Assembly: GCA_002166865.1 (NCBI GenBank)
Contig: NHTQ01000001.1
Coordinates: forward strand, 682,001-746,000
DNA: 64,000 bases
Source of the DNA: Rhodobacteraceae bacterium WFHF2C18
GTDB taxonomy: Bacteria; Pseudomonadota; Alphaproteobacteria; Rhodobacterales; Rhodobacteraceae
Direction: 5' to 3'
Shown: in pieces, positions 48,488-58,051 of the stretch
Layout of the letters: each line of letters begins with the position of its first letter
Position numbering within the stretch: the stretch's first letter is position 1
Notes under the pieces: generated by a model
Seen by the model: the letters and a program-made list of their open reading frames with translations, nothing else
Told to the model about the DNA's origin: nothing
Databases searched by the model: none
Position numbers and translations under genes: made by a program

Positions 48488-48664
48488 CGCCCCATGACGG
48501 CCCACCCCCTGCGCGCGGGCTGGTCGCGGGCGTTGCCTGGCCTTTTCCGGCCGGGTGTGCAGGTTGGCATGACGAAGAACCCCGACACGCTACTTAAGGC
48601 TGTCGGGCTGCCCAAATGAATTCCCGTCTTTTCAAAACGGCGATTCCGCGGTAACAAACTCCCG

Positions 48665-48852
48665 CTTCGGTCCGAACGGTGCGCCGTTCGGTGAAAAGGG
48701 AACACGGTGCGGCCCTGCCTGCGGGCGCCAAATCCGTGACTGCCCCCGCAACTGTGAGCGGAGAGCGAAGCCGGACCATTGTCACTGCCGTGCACGGCAC
48801 GGTGGGAAGACCCGGCCAAGCGACGACCCGCGAGTCAGGAGACCTGCCGGAG
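48665..48852 (+). promoter_or_regulatory. Cobalamin riboswitch
   Basis: Conserved adenosylcobalamin-aptamer segments occur in order: GGTGAAAAGGGAACACGGTG (about 48690-48709), GACTGCCCCCGCAACTGTGA (about 48732-48751), and the B12 box GAGTCAGGAGACCTGCCGG (about 48834-48852). It lies about 150 nt upstream of btuB. A possible expression-platform hairpin GGAAGGA/TCCTTCC is at 48932-48950. It should switch off btuB-F-C-D-cbiZ when cobalamin is abundant. Confidence 0.93.
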
Positions 48853-49003
48853 TGATCACCCTGTCCGGGCGCGGGGCGCGCCACGGGCAACGGAGCCTTC
48901 CGTTCGTGGTGACGTTTCACGCACCGTCAGCGGAAGGACCCTGTCCTTCCCGTCGGCCAACAAGACCGATCCGCCCCCGGGCGGCAGATGAAGGGACAGA
49001 AAC

Positions 49004-50839
49004 ATGATCCGATCCACACAGGCCATTCTCCTCGCCGGCACCGCGCTGGCCGCCCCGGCGGCCTTGGCGCAGGACACGATCGAACTGGGCACCATTATCG
49101 TTTCCGGCGGGCTGACGCCCCTGCCGGCGGAGCGCAGCGGGGCCGCGGTGGAGCAACTCGACGGCGCAGAAGTCGCGACCTCCGACACCACGCTGACCGA
49201 CGCGCTGGACAGGCTGCCGGGCGTGAACGCCGTGCACAACGGCGGGCTCGGCGCGCAAACCACGCTCCAATTGCGCGGGTTGCCGGCGCGGTACGTCGGC
49301 GTGCGCATCAACGGCATCGATGTCGCCGACCCCTCGGGCGTGCAGAACCAGTTCGACTTCGGCGGGTTGACCGGGGCCGGACTGGGCCGCATCGAGGTAC
49401 TCAAGGGCTCGCAATCGGCGCTTTACGGCTCCGAAGCGGTCGGCGGGCTGGTCGATATCGAAACATGGCGCCCACGCGCGGACGGCTTTTCCGGCAGCGC
49501 TCGCGCTGAGGCCGGCCGATACGAGACCTATTCGGGTGCGCTCAACCTCGGATACCGCAGCGAACGCGGCGAGGTCGCCCTGACCTACGGGCGCATTGAA
49601 TCGGAGGGGTTCTCGGCCCGCGCCGGTGACGGTGAACGCGACGGCTTCGATCAGACGATGCTGACGCTCTACGGCGAGGGAGAGGTCAGCGACACGCTGA
49701 CGCTTGGCGGCACGCTCATCTATCGCGACCGCGAGGTCGAGATCGACAACCTCGATCGCTTCGGCAACATTCTGCCGGCCGGCACCAACATCACCGAGGA
49801 AACCGGCCTGCGCGGTTTCGCGAAACTCGGCACCGGGCCGGTGGAGCACGAGCTATCCTACAGCGTGTTCGACATCGAGCGGCGCGATACTTCGCCTGGC
49901 GCCTTCACCACCCGCTTCACCGGGGACCGGCATGAGGTGTCCTACCTCGGCAGCGCGGAACTGGGCGCGCGCGCGACCCTGAACTTCGGTGTCAGCCACA
50001 CCGAGGAAACCTTCACAGCCGGCGCCACCCGCGGCAGCCAAGACACGACCGCTTTCAATGCCGAATGGCAGATCTCGCCCAGCGACGACCTGGATCTCTC
50101 CATCGCGCTGCGCCACGACGAGGACAGCGATTTCGGCGGCAAGCTGACCGGCCGGGTGGCCGGCGTCTGGCGTCCGGCCGAGGACTGGGCGGTCCGCGCC
50201 GTGGCGGGCACGGGGTTCCGCGCGCCGTCGTTGTTCGAACGCTTCAGCGCCTTCGGCGACCCGACCCTGCAGCCCGAGGAAAGCGAAAGCTACGAACTGG
50301 GCGTCGAGCGGCGCTTCGCCGCGGGCAAGATCGAGGCCACGGTCTTTCACATCGAGATCGACGATCTGATCCAGTTCGACACGACGGCGGTCGCCTGCGG
50401 CAGCGGGTCCGGATGCTACGCGCAGGTGCCGGGAACCACGACCTCGGAAGGGCTGGAGCTGTCCGGGGACTACGACATCAACGCCCACCTGCGGATTTTC
50501 GGCGCCTATACCTACACCCGGGCGCGCAACGCGGGCCAGCAGCTGGCCCTTACGCCCAAGCATGACACGGTGCTGGGGTTCGAGGCCGATTTCACGCAGA
50601 AGTTGCAAGGATCGCTCGACATCCGGCACGTCGCCGGGGTGCGCCCGGGGGACTTCGCGCCGGCGGGCAACAAGGTAGACGACTACACGCTCGTCGGCGC
50701 CGGCCTGACCCGCAGCCTGCACGACGATGTTGAGGCCTATGTCCGCGTCGAGAACCTGTTCGACGCCGATTACGAAACCGCCGGCGGGTTCAACACGCCG
50801 GGGCGGTCCACCTTCGTGGGGCTGCGTGCCGCGTTTTGA
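49004..50839 (+). CDS. btuB: TonB-dependent vitamin B12 (corrinoid) outer-membrane receptor
   Basis: Outer-membrane receptor of 611 residues. It has a signal peptide (RSTQAILLAGTALAAPAALA) and a TonB-box-like stretch (GTIIVSGG). The plug domain contains LTDALDRLPGVNAVHNGG and EVLKGSQSALYGSEAVGG. The barrel ends VGLRAAF. The cobalamin riboswitch and the btuFCD genes identify the substrate as a corrinoid. Energy would come from TonB/ExbBD; a set lies 10 kb downstream. Confidence 0.93.
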   Translation: MIRSTQAILLAGTALAAPAALAQDTIELGTIIVSGGLTPLPAERSGAAVEQLDGAEVATSDTTLTDALDRLPGVNAVHNGGLGAQTTLQLRGLPARYVGVRINGIDVADPSGVQNQFDFGGLTGAGLGRIEVLKGSQSALYGSEAVGGLVDIETWRPRADGFSGSARAEAGRYETYSGALNLGYRSERGEVALTYGRIESEGFSARAGDGERDGFDQTMLTLYGEGEVSDTLTLGGTLIYRDREVEIDNLDRFGNILPAGTNITEETGLRGFAKLGTGPVEHELSYSVFDIERRDTSPGAFTTRFTGDRHEVSYLGSAELGARATLNFGVSHTEETFTAGATRGSQDTTAFNAEWQISPSDDLDLSIALRHDEDSDFGGKLTGRVAGVWRPAEDWAVRAVAGTGFRAPSLFERFSAFGDPTLQPEESESYELGVERRFAAGKIEATVFHIEIDDLIQFDTTAVACGSGSGCYAQVPGTTTSEGLELSGDYDINAHLRIFGAYTYTRARNAGQQLALTPKHDTVLGFEADFTQKLQGSLDIRHVAGVRPGDFAPAGNKVDDYTLVGAGLTRSLHDDVEAYVRVENLFDADYETAGGFNTPGRSTFVGLRAAF

Positions 50840-51716
50840 GGGCATAACCCCACGCGCCGCGCGCGTCCTGAGGGCGGGCGCGGCGTTGTTCTGGGCGACC
50901 TGCGCCACCGCCACCGGCGCGCTGGCGCAACCCGAGGCCGCCCCTGCCCCCGCGCGCGTGGTCTCGACGAACCTGTGCACCGATCAACTCGCCATGATGC
51001 TGGCCGACGAGGAGCAGCTTCTTTCAGTCTCGCAGATCTCCCGCGACCCGCGGGTTTCCGCCATGGTCGCGCAGGCGAAGGACTACAAGGTCAACCACGG
51101 CCGGGCCGAGGAAATCTATCTGATGGCGCCCGACCTCGTCCTGGCGGGCCGCCACACCTCGCGTGCGACCACGGCGATGCTCGACCGCCTCGGCATCGAG
51201 GTTGCGGTTTTTCCCATCGCCACCTCGCTTGCGGACGTGCGCGCGCTGATCCTGCGCATGGGCGAGGTCCTGCACCGGCAGGAGGCGGCGCGGCGGATGC
51301 TGGCAGATTTCGACGCCCGCCTTGCCCGGCTCCGGCAGCAAGCGGGTGCACGCCCTGAGGCGGTAATCTACCACGCCAACGGCTACACCTCGGGCGACCG
51401 GACGCTGGCCGGGCAGATCCTGGCGACCGCCGGCTTCGCGAATGCGGCCGCCCGGGCAGGCTACACCGCGGGCACCAAGATGCCGCTGGAAGTGCTGGCC
51501 ATGACCGCGCCAGATGTGGTCGTCACCTCGCAGCGCTACCCCGGCGGATCACGTGCCGAAGAGATCCTCGGCCACCCGGTCGTGCAGGCATTCCGCCAGG
51601 GCCGCGATCGCGCCGCGATGAGTGACGCCGACTGGGTCTGCGGCACCCCCTTCGTGCTGCGCGCGATCGAGGAACTCGCTCAGACCCGCCGCCGTCTGAC
51701 AGGAGGGACGGAATGA
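50826..51716 (+). CDS. btuF: Cobalamin ABC transporter substrate-binding protein
   Basis: Periplasmic class III binding protein of about 296 residues. A GTG at 50826, overlapping the btuB stop by 14 bp, is the best start; it gives a basic N-terminus before the hydrophobic ALFWATCATATGALA leader. The mature region has RVVSTNLCTDQLAMMLADEE, MAPDLVLAGRHTS and GGSRAEEILGHPVVQAF. It ends in a 4-bp overlap with btuC. Confidence 0.85.
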   Translation: MPRFEGITPRAARVLRAGAALFWATCATATGALAQPEAAPAPARVVSTNLCTDQLAMMLADEEQLLSVSQISRDPRVSAMVAQAKDYKVNHGRAEEIYLMAPDLVLAGRHTSRATTAMLDRLGIEVAVFPIATSLADVRALILRMGEVLHRQEAARRMLADFDARLARLRQQAGARPEAVIYHANGYTSGDRTLAGQILATAGFANAAARAGYTAGTKMPLEVLAMTAPDVVVTSQRYPGGSRAEEILGHPVVQAFRQGRDRAAMSDADWVCGTPFVLRAIEELAQTRRRLTGGTE

Positions 51717-52696
51717 ACCGCCTTCTCCTCCTGCTCGGGTCGGGCGTTCTCGTGCTCTTCGCGGTCTCGCTGCTGACGGGCCCGGCGGGCCTGGGCATCA
51801 TGGAGAGCCTCCGGGCCCTTGTCACCGGCGGCGACGGGCCGCTCGCGCTGGTGATGCGCGAGATCCGCCTGCCGCGGGCGCTGCTCGCGGTGATGATCGG
51901 GGCGAGCCTGGGCCTCGCCGGGGCGGCGCTGCAGGGATATCTGCGCAACCCGCTGGCCGAGCCGGGGCTGATCGGCGTGTCCGGCTCGGCCGCTCTGGGC
52001 GCGGTGCTGGCGATCCAGACGGGCCTTTCGGCGGCCTTCGCGCTCGGCCTGCCGCTGATGGCCCTGGCCGGCGCGCTGGCGGGCGTGCTGCTGGTCATGC
52101 TGCTGGCCGGCCCGGGCGGGACCTCGCTGACCCTGATCCTGGCCGGGATCGCGGTGTCGTCGCTGGCGGCGGCGCTGACCTCGCTGGTGCTCAACCTCTC
52201 GCCCAATCCCTTCGCGGCCAGCGAGATCGTCTTCTGGATGATGGGGTCACTGGCGGACCGCTCGATGACCCACGTATGGCTGGCGCTGCCGCTGATGGTC
52301 CTGGGCTGGGGGCTCCTGGCGATGCTGGGCCGCGGGTTGGACGCGCTTACCCTGGGCGAGGACGCGGCCGAGGCCATGGGCATCAGCCTCACCCGGCTGC
52401 GGATCATGCTGGTGGCAGGCACGGCCAGCGTGGTCGGCGCGGCCACGGCGGTCGCCGGCGCCATCGGCTTCGTCGGGCTGGTGGTGCCGCATATCCTGCG
52501 CCCGCTGGTGGGCGCGCGCCCTTCCCGGCTGCTCTGGGCCTCGGCCCTGGGGGGCGCGGCGATGGTGCTTGCGGCGGATATCGCGGTACGGGTGATCCTG
52601 CCCGCCCGCGACCTCAAGCTCGGGGTTCTCACCGCGCTCGTGGGCGCGCCGCTTTTCCTGCACCTGATCCTCAAGCTCCGGAGGGAGCGGATATGA
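51713..52696 (+). CDS. btuC: Cobalamin ABC transporter permease
   Basis: FecCD/BtuC-type permease of 327 residues with about ten helices. Family segments include REIRLPRALLAVMIGASLGL, AGAALQGYLRNPLAEPGLIG and GFVGLVVPHILRPLVG. It is coupled to btuF and btuD by 4-bp overlaps. Confidence 0.93.
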   Translation: MNRLLLLLGSGVLVLFAVSLLTGPAGLGIMESLRALVTGGDGPLALVMREIRLPRALLAVMIGASLGLAGAALQGYLRNPLAEPGLIGVSGSAALGAVLAIQTGLSAAFALGLPLMALAGALAGVLLVMLLAGPGGTSLTLILAGIAVSSLAAALTSLVLNLSPNPFAASEIVFWMMGSLADRSMTHVWLALPLMVLGWGLLAMLGRGLDALTLGEDAAEAMGISLTRLRIMLVAGTASVVGAATAVAGAIGFVGLVVPHILRPLVGARPSRLLWASALGGAAMVLAADIAVRVILPARDLKLGVLTALVGAPLFLHLILKLRRERI

Positions 52697-53451
52697 CCCT
52701 ACTCACCCTCTCGGACCTGTCGGTCAGCCTGCGCGGGCGCGAGGTGTTCCGCGACGTCTCGTTTTCCATCGGCGAGGGCGAGTTCGTGGGCCTGATCGGG
52801 CCGAACGGCGCGGGCAAGACGACGCTGATGCGTGCGGCCCTCGGGCTGCTTGCCTTTCGGGGGCACAGTTCGCTGGCCGCGCTGGCGCAGGCCGAGCGCG
52901 CGCGACAGGCCGCCTGGATGCCGCAATCGCGCGAGATCGCCTGGCCGGTCAGCGTGGCGGAGGTGGTGATGCTGGGCCGGATGCCCCATCAGGGGGCACG
53001 GCGGCACCCCTCCGCCGCGGACCGGGCGCGCACCGACGAGGCAATCGCCTGGATGGAACTGGACGGCATGCGCCACCGCAGTGCGACGCGCCTGTCTGGC
53101 GGCGAACAGGCGCGCGTGCTTATCGCCCGGGCCCTGGCGCAGGATGCGCCGCTGCTCATGGCCGACGAACCCACGGCGGGCCTAGACCCGGCCCACCAGA
53201 TCGCGACGATGCAGACTTTCGCGCGGCTCGCCGAACAGGGGAAATCCGCGCTGGTGTCTTTGCACGACCTCGGACTGGCGGCCCGCCATTGCACCCGCGT
53301 CATCATGCTGGGCGAGGGCCGGCTGGTGGCGGACGGCGCCCCCGGCGCGGTCCTCACGCCCGAACGGCTGGCGCGCGTCTTCAACATCACCGCCTGGTAT
53401 CGCGACACCGACCAGGGCCCGGTCTATCAGCCGCTTGAGGTGATCCGGTGA
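52693..53451 (+). CDS. btuD: Cobalamin ABC transporter ATP-binding protein
   Basis: ABC ATPase of 252 residues. Walker A GPNGAGKTTLM, signature LSGGEQARVLIARALAQ, Walker B LLMADEPTAGLDPAH and the switch His in VSLHDLGLAA are all intact. The ATG at 52693 gives the ATGA overlap with btuC; the longer open frame upstream is not used. Confidence 0.93.
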   Translation: MTLLTLSDLSVSLRGREVFRDVSFSIGEGEFVGLIGPNGAGKTTLMRAALGLLAFRGHSSLAALAQAERARQAAWMPQSREIAWPVSVAEVVMLGRMPHQGARRHPSAADRARTDEAIAWMELDGMRHRSATRLSGGEQARVLIARALAQDAPLLMADEPTAGLDPAHQIATMQTFARLAEQGKSALVSLHDLGLAARHCTRVIMLGEGRLVADGAPGAVLTPERLARVFNITAWYRDTDQGPVYQPLEVIR

Positions 53452-54110
53452 GCGATCTGCATCTCGACCGTCCGTGGCTGGAATTCGGGCTTGGCCATGA
53501 CATGCGCGTGCTCAGCTGGGCCGTCAATCGCCCCGGCCTGGTGACGGCCCGGCGCATCCTCTGGCGCGAGGTGCGCAACGCCGACCTGCCGCGCGAACTG
53601 GACGCGACGGCCTGGCTGCGCCGGGACCTGGCGGCGCGCGGGGCGCAGGACGCCGTGGCTTTCCTGACCTCCTGCGATATCGGCCGGTTCACCCGGGCCA
53701 CCGCCACCCTCGGCGCGACCGAGGCCCGCGCGGTGGCAACCGTCGGCCTGTCGAATGCCGAGCGCGTGGGCCACCGGGTGGACCGCTCCGGGCATGACTG
53801 GGGCACGATCAACGTGGCCCTGCGCCTCAACGCCAACCTGACCGAGGCCGCCTTTCTGGAGGTGTCCAGCATCGCCGTCCAGGCCCGGACGGCGGCGGTG
53901 ATGGACGTGGCGATGCCGCTGCCCCCCGGCCGGGCCACGGGCACGGGCACCGATTGCCTGGCTGTCGCGGCCTTCGACGGGCCGGTGCGCTACGCCGGCC
54001 TGCACACCGACATCGGCGAGGCCGCCGGGCGGGCCGTTTACCAGGCCGTGCTCGCGGGCGCACGCGCCTGGATGGCGACAGAGCGGCAGGCGGACGACGC
54101 CCCCACCTGA
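53448..54110 (+). CDS. cbiZ: Adenosylcobinamide amidohydrolase
   Basis: CbiZ family, 220 residues, GTG start overlapping btuD by 4 bp. Signatures: AVNRPGLVTARRILWREVRN, FLTSCDIGRF, AVATVGLSNAERVG and GTINVALRLNANLTEAAFLE. The enzyme removes the aminopropanol side chain from adenosylcobinamide (and, in Rhodobacter, acts on pseudocobalamin), giving adenosylcobyric acid for rebuilding into cobalamin. Its place in the uptake operon indicates corrinoid salvage and remodelling of imported corrinoids. Confidence 0.92.
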   Translation: MSDLHLDRPWLEFGLGHDMRVLSWAVNRPGLVTARRILWREVRNADLPRELDATAWLRRDLAARGAQDAVAFLTSCDIGRFTRATATLGATEARAVATVGLSNAERVGHRVDRSGHDWGTINVALRLNANLTEAAFLEVSSIAVQARTAAVMDVAMPLPPGRATGTGTDCLAVAAFDGPVRYAGLHTDIGEAAGRAVYQAVLAGARAWMATERQADDAPT

Positions 54111-54143
54111 GGCCTCCCGCCGCCCTGTTCTCACAGGCCGGCC

Positions 54144-54938
54144 CTAGAAGACCCCGGTCCCGACCTCGGCGCAGTGGGGCAGAATGTAGGGCGTCCTGCC
54201 CGCCGGCAGGGTATTGATGCGCAAGGCGCATTCATAAACCTGCGACAGCAGGCGCGAGGTCAGAACCTCCTCGGTGCGGCCCTGCGCGACGATCCCGCCC
54301 GCCTGCATCAGCGCCACCTTGTCGGCGAACATCGCCGTGAGGTTCAGGTCGTGCATCACCGCCAGAACGCCGCCACCTTGCCGGGCGAACTCATGGGCCA
54401 GCCGCATGACCGCCAGCTGGTGGCCGATGTCGAGGCTCGACACCGGCTCGTCCAGGAACAGCCAGTTCGGCCCGTCCTCCGTTTCGGGGGCCCAGACCTG
54501 CGCCAGCACGCGGGCCAGCTGCACGCGCTGCTGCTCGCCGCCCGACAGATCCTGGTAGAAGCGGCCGGCCATGTGTCCCAGCCCGACTCGGTGCAGGGCC
54601 CGGGCGGGCAGATCCGGCTGATGGGCGAAGCGCCCGGCGCGATGGCCGATGCGGACGACCTCGGCCACCGTGAAGGGAAAGGCCAGGCGCGAGGCCTGGG
54701 GCAGAACGCCCCGCCGCGCGGCCAGCGCCGCCGCGTTGCCCGTGTCCACAGCCAGATCGTCAAGAAAGATCGTGCCCTGCGCCGTGATTTCGGCCGTGAG
54801 CGCGCGCAGCAGCGTGGTCTTGCCCGACCCGTTTGGCCCCACGATCGCGGTCAGCTGGCCGGCCCGGGCGCGGAAATCCACCCCGTGCAGGATCGGCGTG
54901 CGGCCCAGCCGCACCGTGACGTTCTCGGCCCGCAGCAT
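54144..54938 (-). CDS. hmuV: Heme ABC transporter ATP-binding protein
   Basis: ABC ATPase of 264 residues. Walker A GPNGSGKTTLLRAL, signature LSGGEQQRVQLARVLAQ, Walker B WLFLDEPVSSLDI and VMHDLNLTAMFADK follow HmuV. The ATG at 54938 shares one base with the hmuU stop (TGATG). Last gene of the hmuSTUV operon; cbiZ converges on it 33 bp away. Confidence 0.92.
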   Translation of the reverse strand: MLRAENVTVRLGRTPILHGVDFRARAGQLTAIVGPNGSGKTTLLRALTAEITAQGTIFLDDLAVDTGNAAALAARRGVLPQASRLAFPFTVAEVVRIGHRAGRFAHQPDLPARALHRVGLGHMAGRFYQDLSGGEQQRVQLARVLAQVWAPETEDGPNWLFLDEPVSSLDIGHQLAVMRLAHEFARQGGGVLAVMHDLNLTAMFADKVALMQAGGIVAQGRTEEVLTSRLLSQVYECALRINTLPAGRTPYILPHCAEVGTGVF

Positions 54939-56002
54939 CACAGATCCACCACGCTGCGCTGGCGCAGCAGGATCCACAGGAAGACCGGCGCGCCCAGCAC
55001 GGCGGTGACGATCCCGATCGGCAACTCCGCCGGGGCGATGACGAGGCGGCTGATGATGTCGGCGCCCAGCAGAAGGCTTGCCCCCAGCAGCGCGCAATTG
55101 ATCAGCAAAGGCCCGTGATCCGGCCCCGTGGCCAGCCGCAGCAGGTGCGGCACCACGATACCGACGAAGCCGATCCCGCCCGAAACCGCCACCGCGGCAC
55201 CGGTGGCCGCGGCCACGGTGAGGATCGCCAGGTTCTTCACCCGCTGAACATGCAGGCCAAGGTGCAGGGCCGTCGCCTCGCCAAGCGCAAGGCCGTTCAG
55301 GCCGCGCCCCAGAAGGGCCGCGCCGCCGACCGCCAGCACGATGATCGGGGCCGCCGTGACCACCTTGGCCCAGGTCGCGCCCGCCAGCGATCCCAGCCCC
55401 CAGAAGGTCAGGTCCCTCAGTTGCTGGTCGTCCGCGGCATAGACCAGCAGCCCCGACACCGCGCCCGACAGCGCGCCAAGGGCGATGCCGGCCAGCAGCA
55501 TGGTCGCCACCGATGTCCGCCCGCCCCGCGTGGCCACGGCATAAAGCAACATGACCGAGGCCCAGCCGCCCAGAAAGGCGGCAACCGGCACCAGGTACAT
55601 GCCCAGCAGCCCTTGCAGCGCCGGCGGCAGCAGGCCGCCCAGCACGATCGCGGTGATCGCGCCCAGGCCGGCGCCAGCGCTCACCCCGACGATGCCGGGA
55701 TCGGCCAGCGGGTTGCGGAACAGCCCCTGCATGACCGCCCCGGACACGGCCAGGGCCGCGCCCACCAGCACGCCCAGCACGACCCTTGGCAGCCGCACCT
55801 CCCACAGGATGATGCCGCCGATCCCGCTCGCCTCGTCACCGGCGAGGGCGGAGAGCAGGGACACCCCCGAGGCGCCGGTTTCCAGGCTGATGGCACAGGT
55901 CGCCAGCAGCAGCGCCGCCAGCCAGAAATGCGCGCGCCGCGCAAGGCTGCGGCGGTCACGCGGGGCGGTGTCCGTCAAGGGCTCAGCTTGGGTCAGACTC
56001 AT
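54938..56002 (-). CDS. hmuU: Heme ABC transporter permease
   Basis: FecCD-family permease of 354 residues with about nine or ten helices. Family segments are WEVRLPRVVLGVLVGAALAV, QGLFRNPLADPGIVGVSAGA and GGIGFVGIVVPHLLRLATG. The 5' end overlaps hmuT by 20 bp. Heme, rather than siderophore or B12, is assigned because of hmuS and hmuT. Confidence 0.92.
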   Translation of the reverse strand: MSLTQAEPLTDTAPRDRRSLARRAHFWLAALLLATCAISLETGASGVSLLSALAGDEASGIGGIILWEVRLPRVVLGVLVGAALAVSGAVMQGLFRNPLADPGIVGVSAGAGLGAITAIVLGGLLPPALQGLLGMYLVPVAAFLGGWASVMLLYAVATRGGRTSVATMLLAGIALGALSGAVSGLLVYAADDQQLRDLTFWGLGSLAGATWAKVVTAAPIIVLAVGGAALLGRGLNGLALGEATALHLGLHVQRVKNLAILTVAAATGAAVAVSGGIGFVGIVVPHLLRLATGPDHGPLLINCALLGASLLLGADIISRLVIAPAELPIGIVTAVLGAPVFLWILLRQRSVVDL

Positions 56003-56885
56003 GGCCCCTCGCCTCCCCGGGTTCGTAAAGCGCTTCGTTCAGGTCCAGCACGGCCTGCGCGGTGCGCGGCCCGAACCCCAGCAGATAAAGCCCCGGCATC
56101 CGCACGACACGCTCGGCCCGCGCCGCCGGGGTGGTGCGGATGGCCGGCAGGTCGAACAACTGCGTATCGACCATGCCGTGATCGCCGCCGCGGTCCATCA
56201 TCAGGATCACATCGGGCGCGGCGCGGGCGACGGCCTCGTCGGTCATCTGCTTGTAGCCGGTGAAGCCCGTCACCGCGTTCACGCCCCCCGCCATCTCGAT
56301 GATGGCGGCGGCCTGCGTGTCCCGGCCCGAGGCCAGGATGCGCCCGCCCTGCAGACTGAGGATGAAGAGCACGCGCCGCCGTTCGGCGGGCGTGACCTGG
56401 GAAACGCGGGCCTTGGCGGCCGCCAGCGCCGCGCGGGTCTGCGCGACGAGGTCCGCCGTCTTGTCCGGCACGCCGAGCGCCTCGCCCACGACTTCGATCT
56501 TTTCCAGGATCCCGGCGCCGGTCCGCGCCTCGGGCACGGTGACGAAGGGAACGCCCGAACCCTCGAGGACCGCCAGGGTCTCGGGCGGGCCGGCCCCTTC
56601 GGTGGCCAGGATCAGGTCGGGAGAAACGGACAGCACCCCCTCGGGGCTGAGCGCCCGGGCATAGCCCACGTCCGGCAATGCCCCGGCCGCCGGCGGATAG
56701 GTCGAGGTGGTGTCGCGCGCGACAAGCCGCGTGCCCTGGTCGAGGGCATAGACGATCTCGGTCACCGACCCCCCGATGGACAGCACCTCGTCTTTCTGCT
56801 GCGCGGCGGCCGGGCCCGCGGCGGCGGCCGCCAGCATGGCCAGCCCGGCCAGGGGGCGGCGAAGGATGAAACCGCGCGATCTCAT
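55983..56885 (-). CDS. hmuT: Periplasmic heme-binding protein
   Basis: Class III binding protein of 300 residues with signal peptide (ILRRPLAGLAMLAAAAAGPA). The mature N-terminus VLSIGGSVTEIVYALDQGTR and the DVGYARALSPEGVLSVSPDL segment match HmuT, including the Tyr that ligates heme in the family. Overlaps hmuS by 4 bp. Confidence 0.92.
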   Translation of the reverse strand: MRSRGFILRRPLAGLAMLAAAAAGPAAAQQKDEVLSIGGSVTEIVYALDQGTRLVARDTTSTYPPAAGALPDVGYARALSPEGVLSVSPDLILATEGAGPPETLAVLEGSGVPFVTVPEARTGAGILEKIEVVGEALGVPDKTADLVAQTRAALAAAKARVSQVTPAERRRVLFILSLQGGRILASGRDTQAAAIIEMAGGVNAVTGFTGYKQMTDEAVARAAPDVILMMDRGGDHGMVDTQLFDLPAIRTTPAARAERVVRMPGLYLLGFGPRTAQAVLDLNEALYEPGEARGHESDPS

Positions 56886-57946
56886 GGCGTCACCTCTTCC
56901 GGGGCCGGGTGCGCGGCCGGCAGCTCGGCCGCCAGCGCGGCGAATTCGGCCCGGCAGTCACGCTCCTGGTTGCGCAGCCCGAACACCTGGAAGATCAGCC
57001 CGCCCGCGGCGTCGAAGGCCTCCACCGATGTCGTCGGGCCGGCGCGGGTCGGTTTTTCAACCGCCCAGACCTCGGCCACGTGATCGGCCCGCAGATGCAG
57101 GTTGAACCCGGGGTCCATCACATTCTGCCACGGCCCCATGGGCTTGAGCGTTTCCACCGGGCCGCTGTGGATCTGGATACAGCCCCGATTGCCGACGAAG
57201 ATCATCACGCCGATTTCCGCGTGCGCGACGTCCTCCAGCATCCTGTTGACCGCCGCCGGCGCAAGCGCCCGGGCAAACGGCGCCCCGGCCACCCGATAGG
57301 CGCCCAGGCGGTTCATCTTGAGCTTCGAGACGACGCTGAGGAACTGATGCGTGTCGGTCATCTTGGCCCATTCGGCACGCAGGGCCGCGGCCTTGTCGGG
57401 GCGGGGTTTCGGGGCCTCGGGCGCGGGCCGCGGCGCCACGGACTGGGATTGCCCCTGATCCTCTTGTGACAGATCGGCGCGAAGGCGCTCCCAGGCGCCA
57501 TGGGCCGCGCCCTGGCGCAGGATGATCTTGTGCACCGCGTCCCCCGCGGCATCGAAAACCTGCAGGCTGCGGCGCGGCGCGGCCTCCCCCGGCATCTCGA
57601 CCATGAAGGCGTGGCACCAGTGCTTGGGAAAGATGCGCAGGTCGATCGCTTCGGTCAGGATCATCGCCGCCTGCGCGCCCGGGTGGTAATTGCCGTACTG
57701 CCCGATCTTTTCGTGCACGCAGGATTCGTTGCGCGTAAGCGCCATTACCTCACCCAACTGTTGCGCCGCGCCCATCACCCTGTCGGGGTGCGGCGCGATC
57801 CGGGTCACGCCCAGCCCGCAGGAGGCCGCGACCAGCTGCGCCTCGCTGATGCCCAGGGCATCGGCCTGATCGCGGGCCCGCATCTTGGGGTTTTCCGCCT
57901 GAAAGTCTCGGATCGCGTCTGGGGACGTGGAAAGCGCCTCGGCCAT
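56882..57946 (-). CDS. hmuS: Heme-degrading / heme-trafficking factor HmuS
   Basis: Cytoplasmic protein of 354 residues made of two HemS/ChuX repeats, matching HmuS/HemS/ChuS. Conserved pieces are VMALTRNESCVHEKIGQYGN, FDAAGDAVHKIILRQG and GNRGCIQIHSGPVETLKPMG. It accepts imported heme and releases iron or passes heme on. First gene of the operon, divergent from the receptor. Confidence 0.92.
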   Translation of the reverse strand: MAEALSTSPDAIRDFQAENPKMRARDQADALGISEAQLVAASCGLGVTRIAPHPDRVMGAAQQLGEVMALTRNESCVHEKIGQYGNYHPGAQAAMILTEAIDLRIFPKHWCHAFMVEMPGEAAPRRSLQVFDAAGDAVHKIILRQGAAHGAWERLRADLSQEDQGQSQSVAPRPAPEAPKPRPDKAAALRAEWAKMTDTHQFLSVVSKLKMNRLGAYRVAGAPFARALAPAAVNRMLEDVAHAEIGVMIFVGNRGCIQIHSGPVETLKPMGPWQNVMDPGFNLHLRADHVAEVWAVEKPTRAGPTTSVEAFDAAGGLIFQVFGLRNQERDCRAEFAALAAELPAAHPAPEEVTP

Positions 57947-58033
57947 GCCTACCTCTCATCTTTTCGAAATGGGCTGGCTGCGCCGCGGGCGCGACGTGGC
58001 TTGGAAACCCGATCCATTGCCTGACTCGGGTTG

Positions 58034-58051
58034 TTGACTCTTTTAGTCGAA
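58034..58051. promoter_or_regulatory. Candidate iron/heme-responsive operator between hmuS and the heme receptor
   Basis: TTGACTCTTTTAGTCGAA forms an inverted repeat (GACT/AGTC with a 5-nt centre, extended by TT/AA across a bulge). It lies in the AT-rich middle of the 226-bp divergent intergenic region. A Fur/Irr/RirA-type regulator would be expected, but the element does not clearly match one consensus. Confidence 0.4.

Noticed and set aside
48569..48619. Sixteen-codon ORF before the cobalamin riboswitch
   Set aside because: Too short, no ribosome-binding site, and not in a position to act as a leader peptide of btuB.
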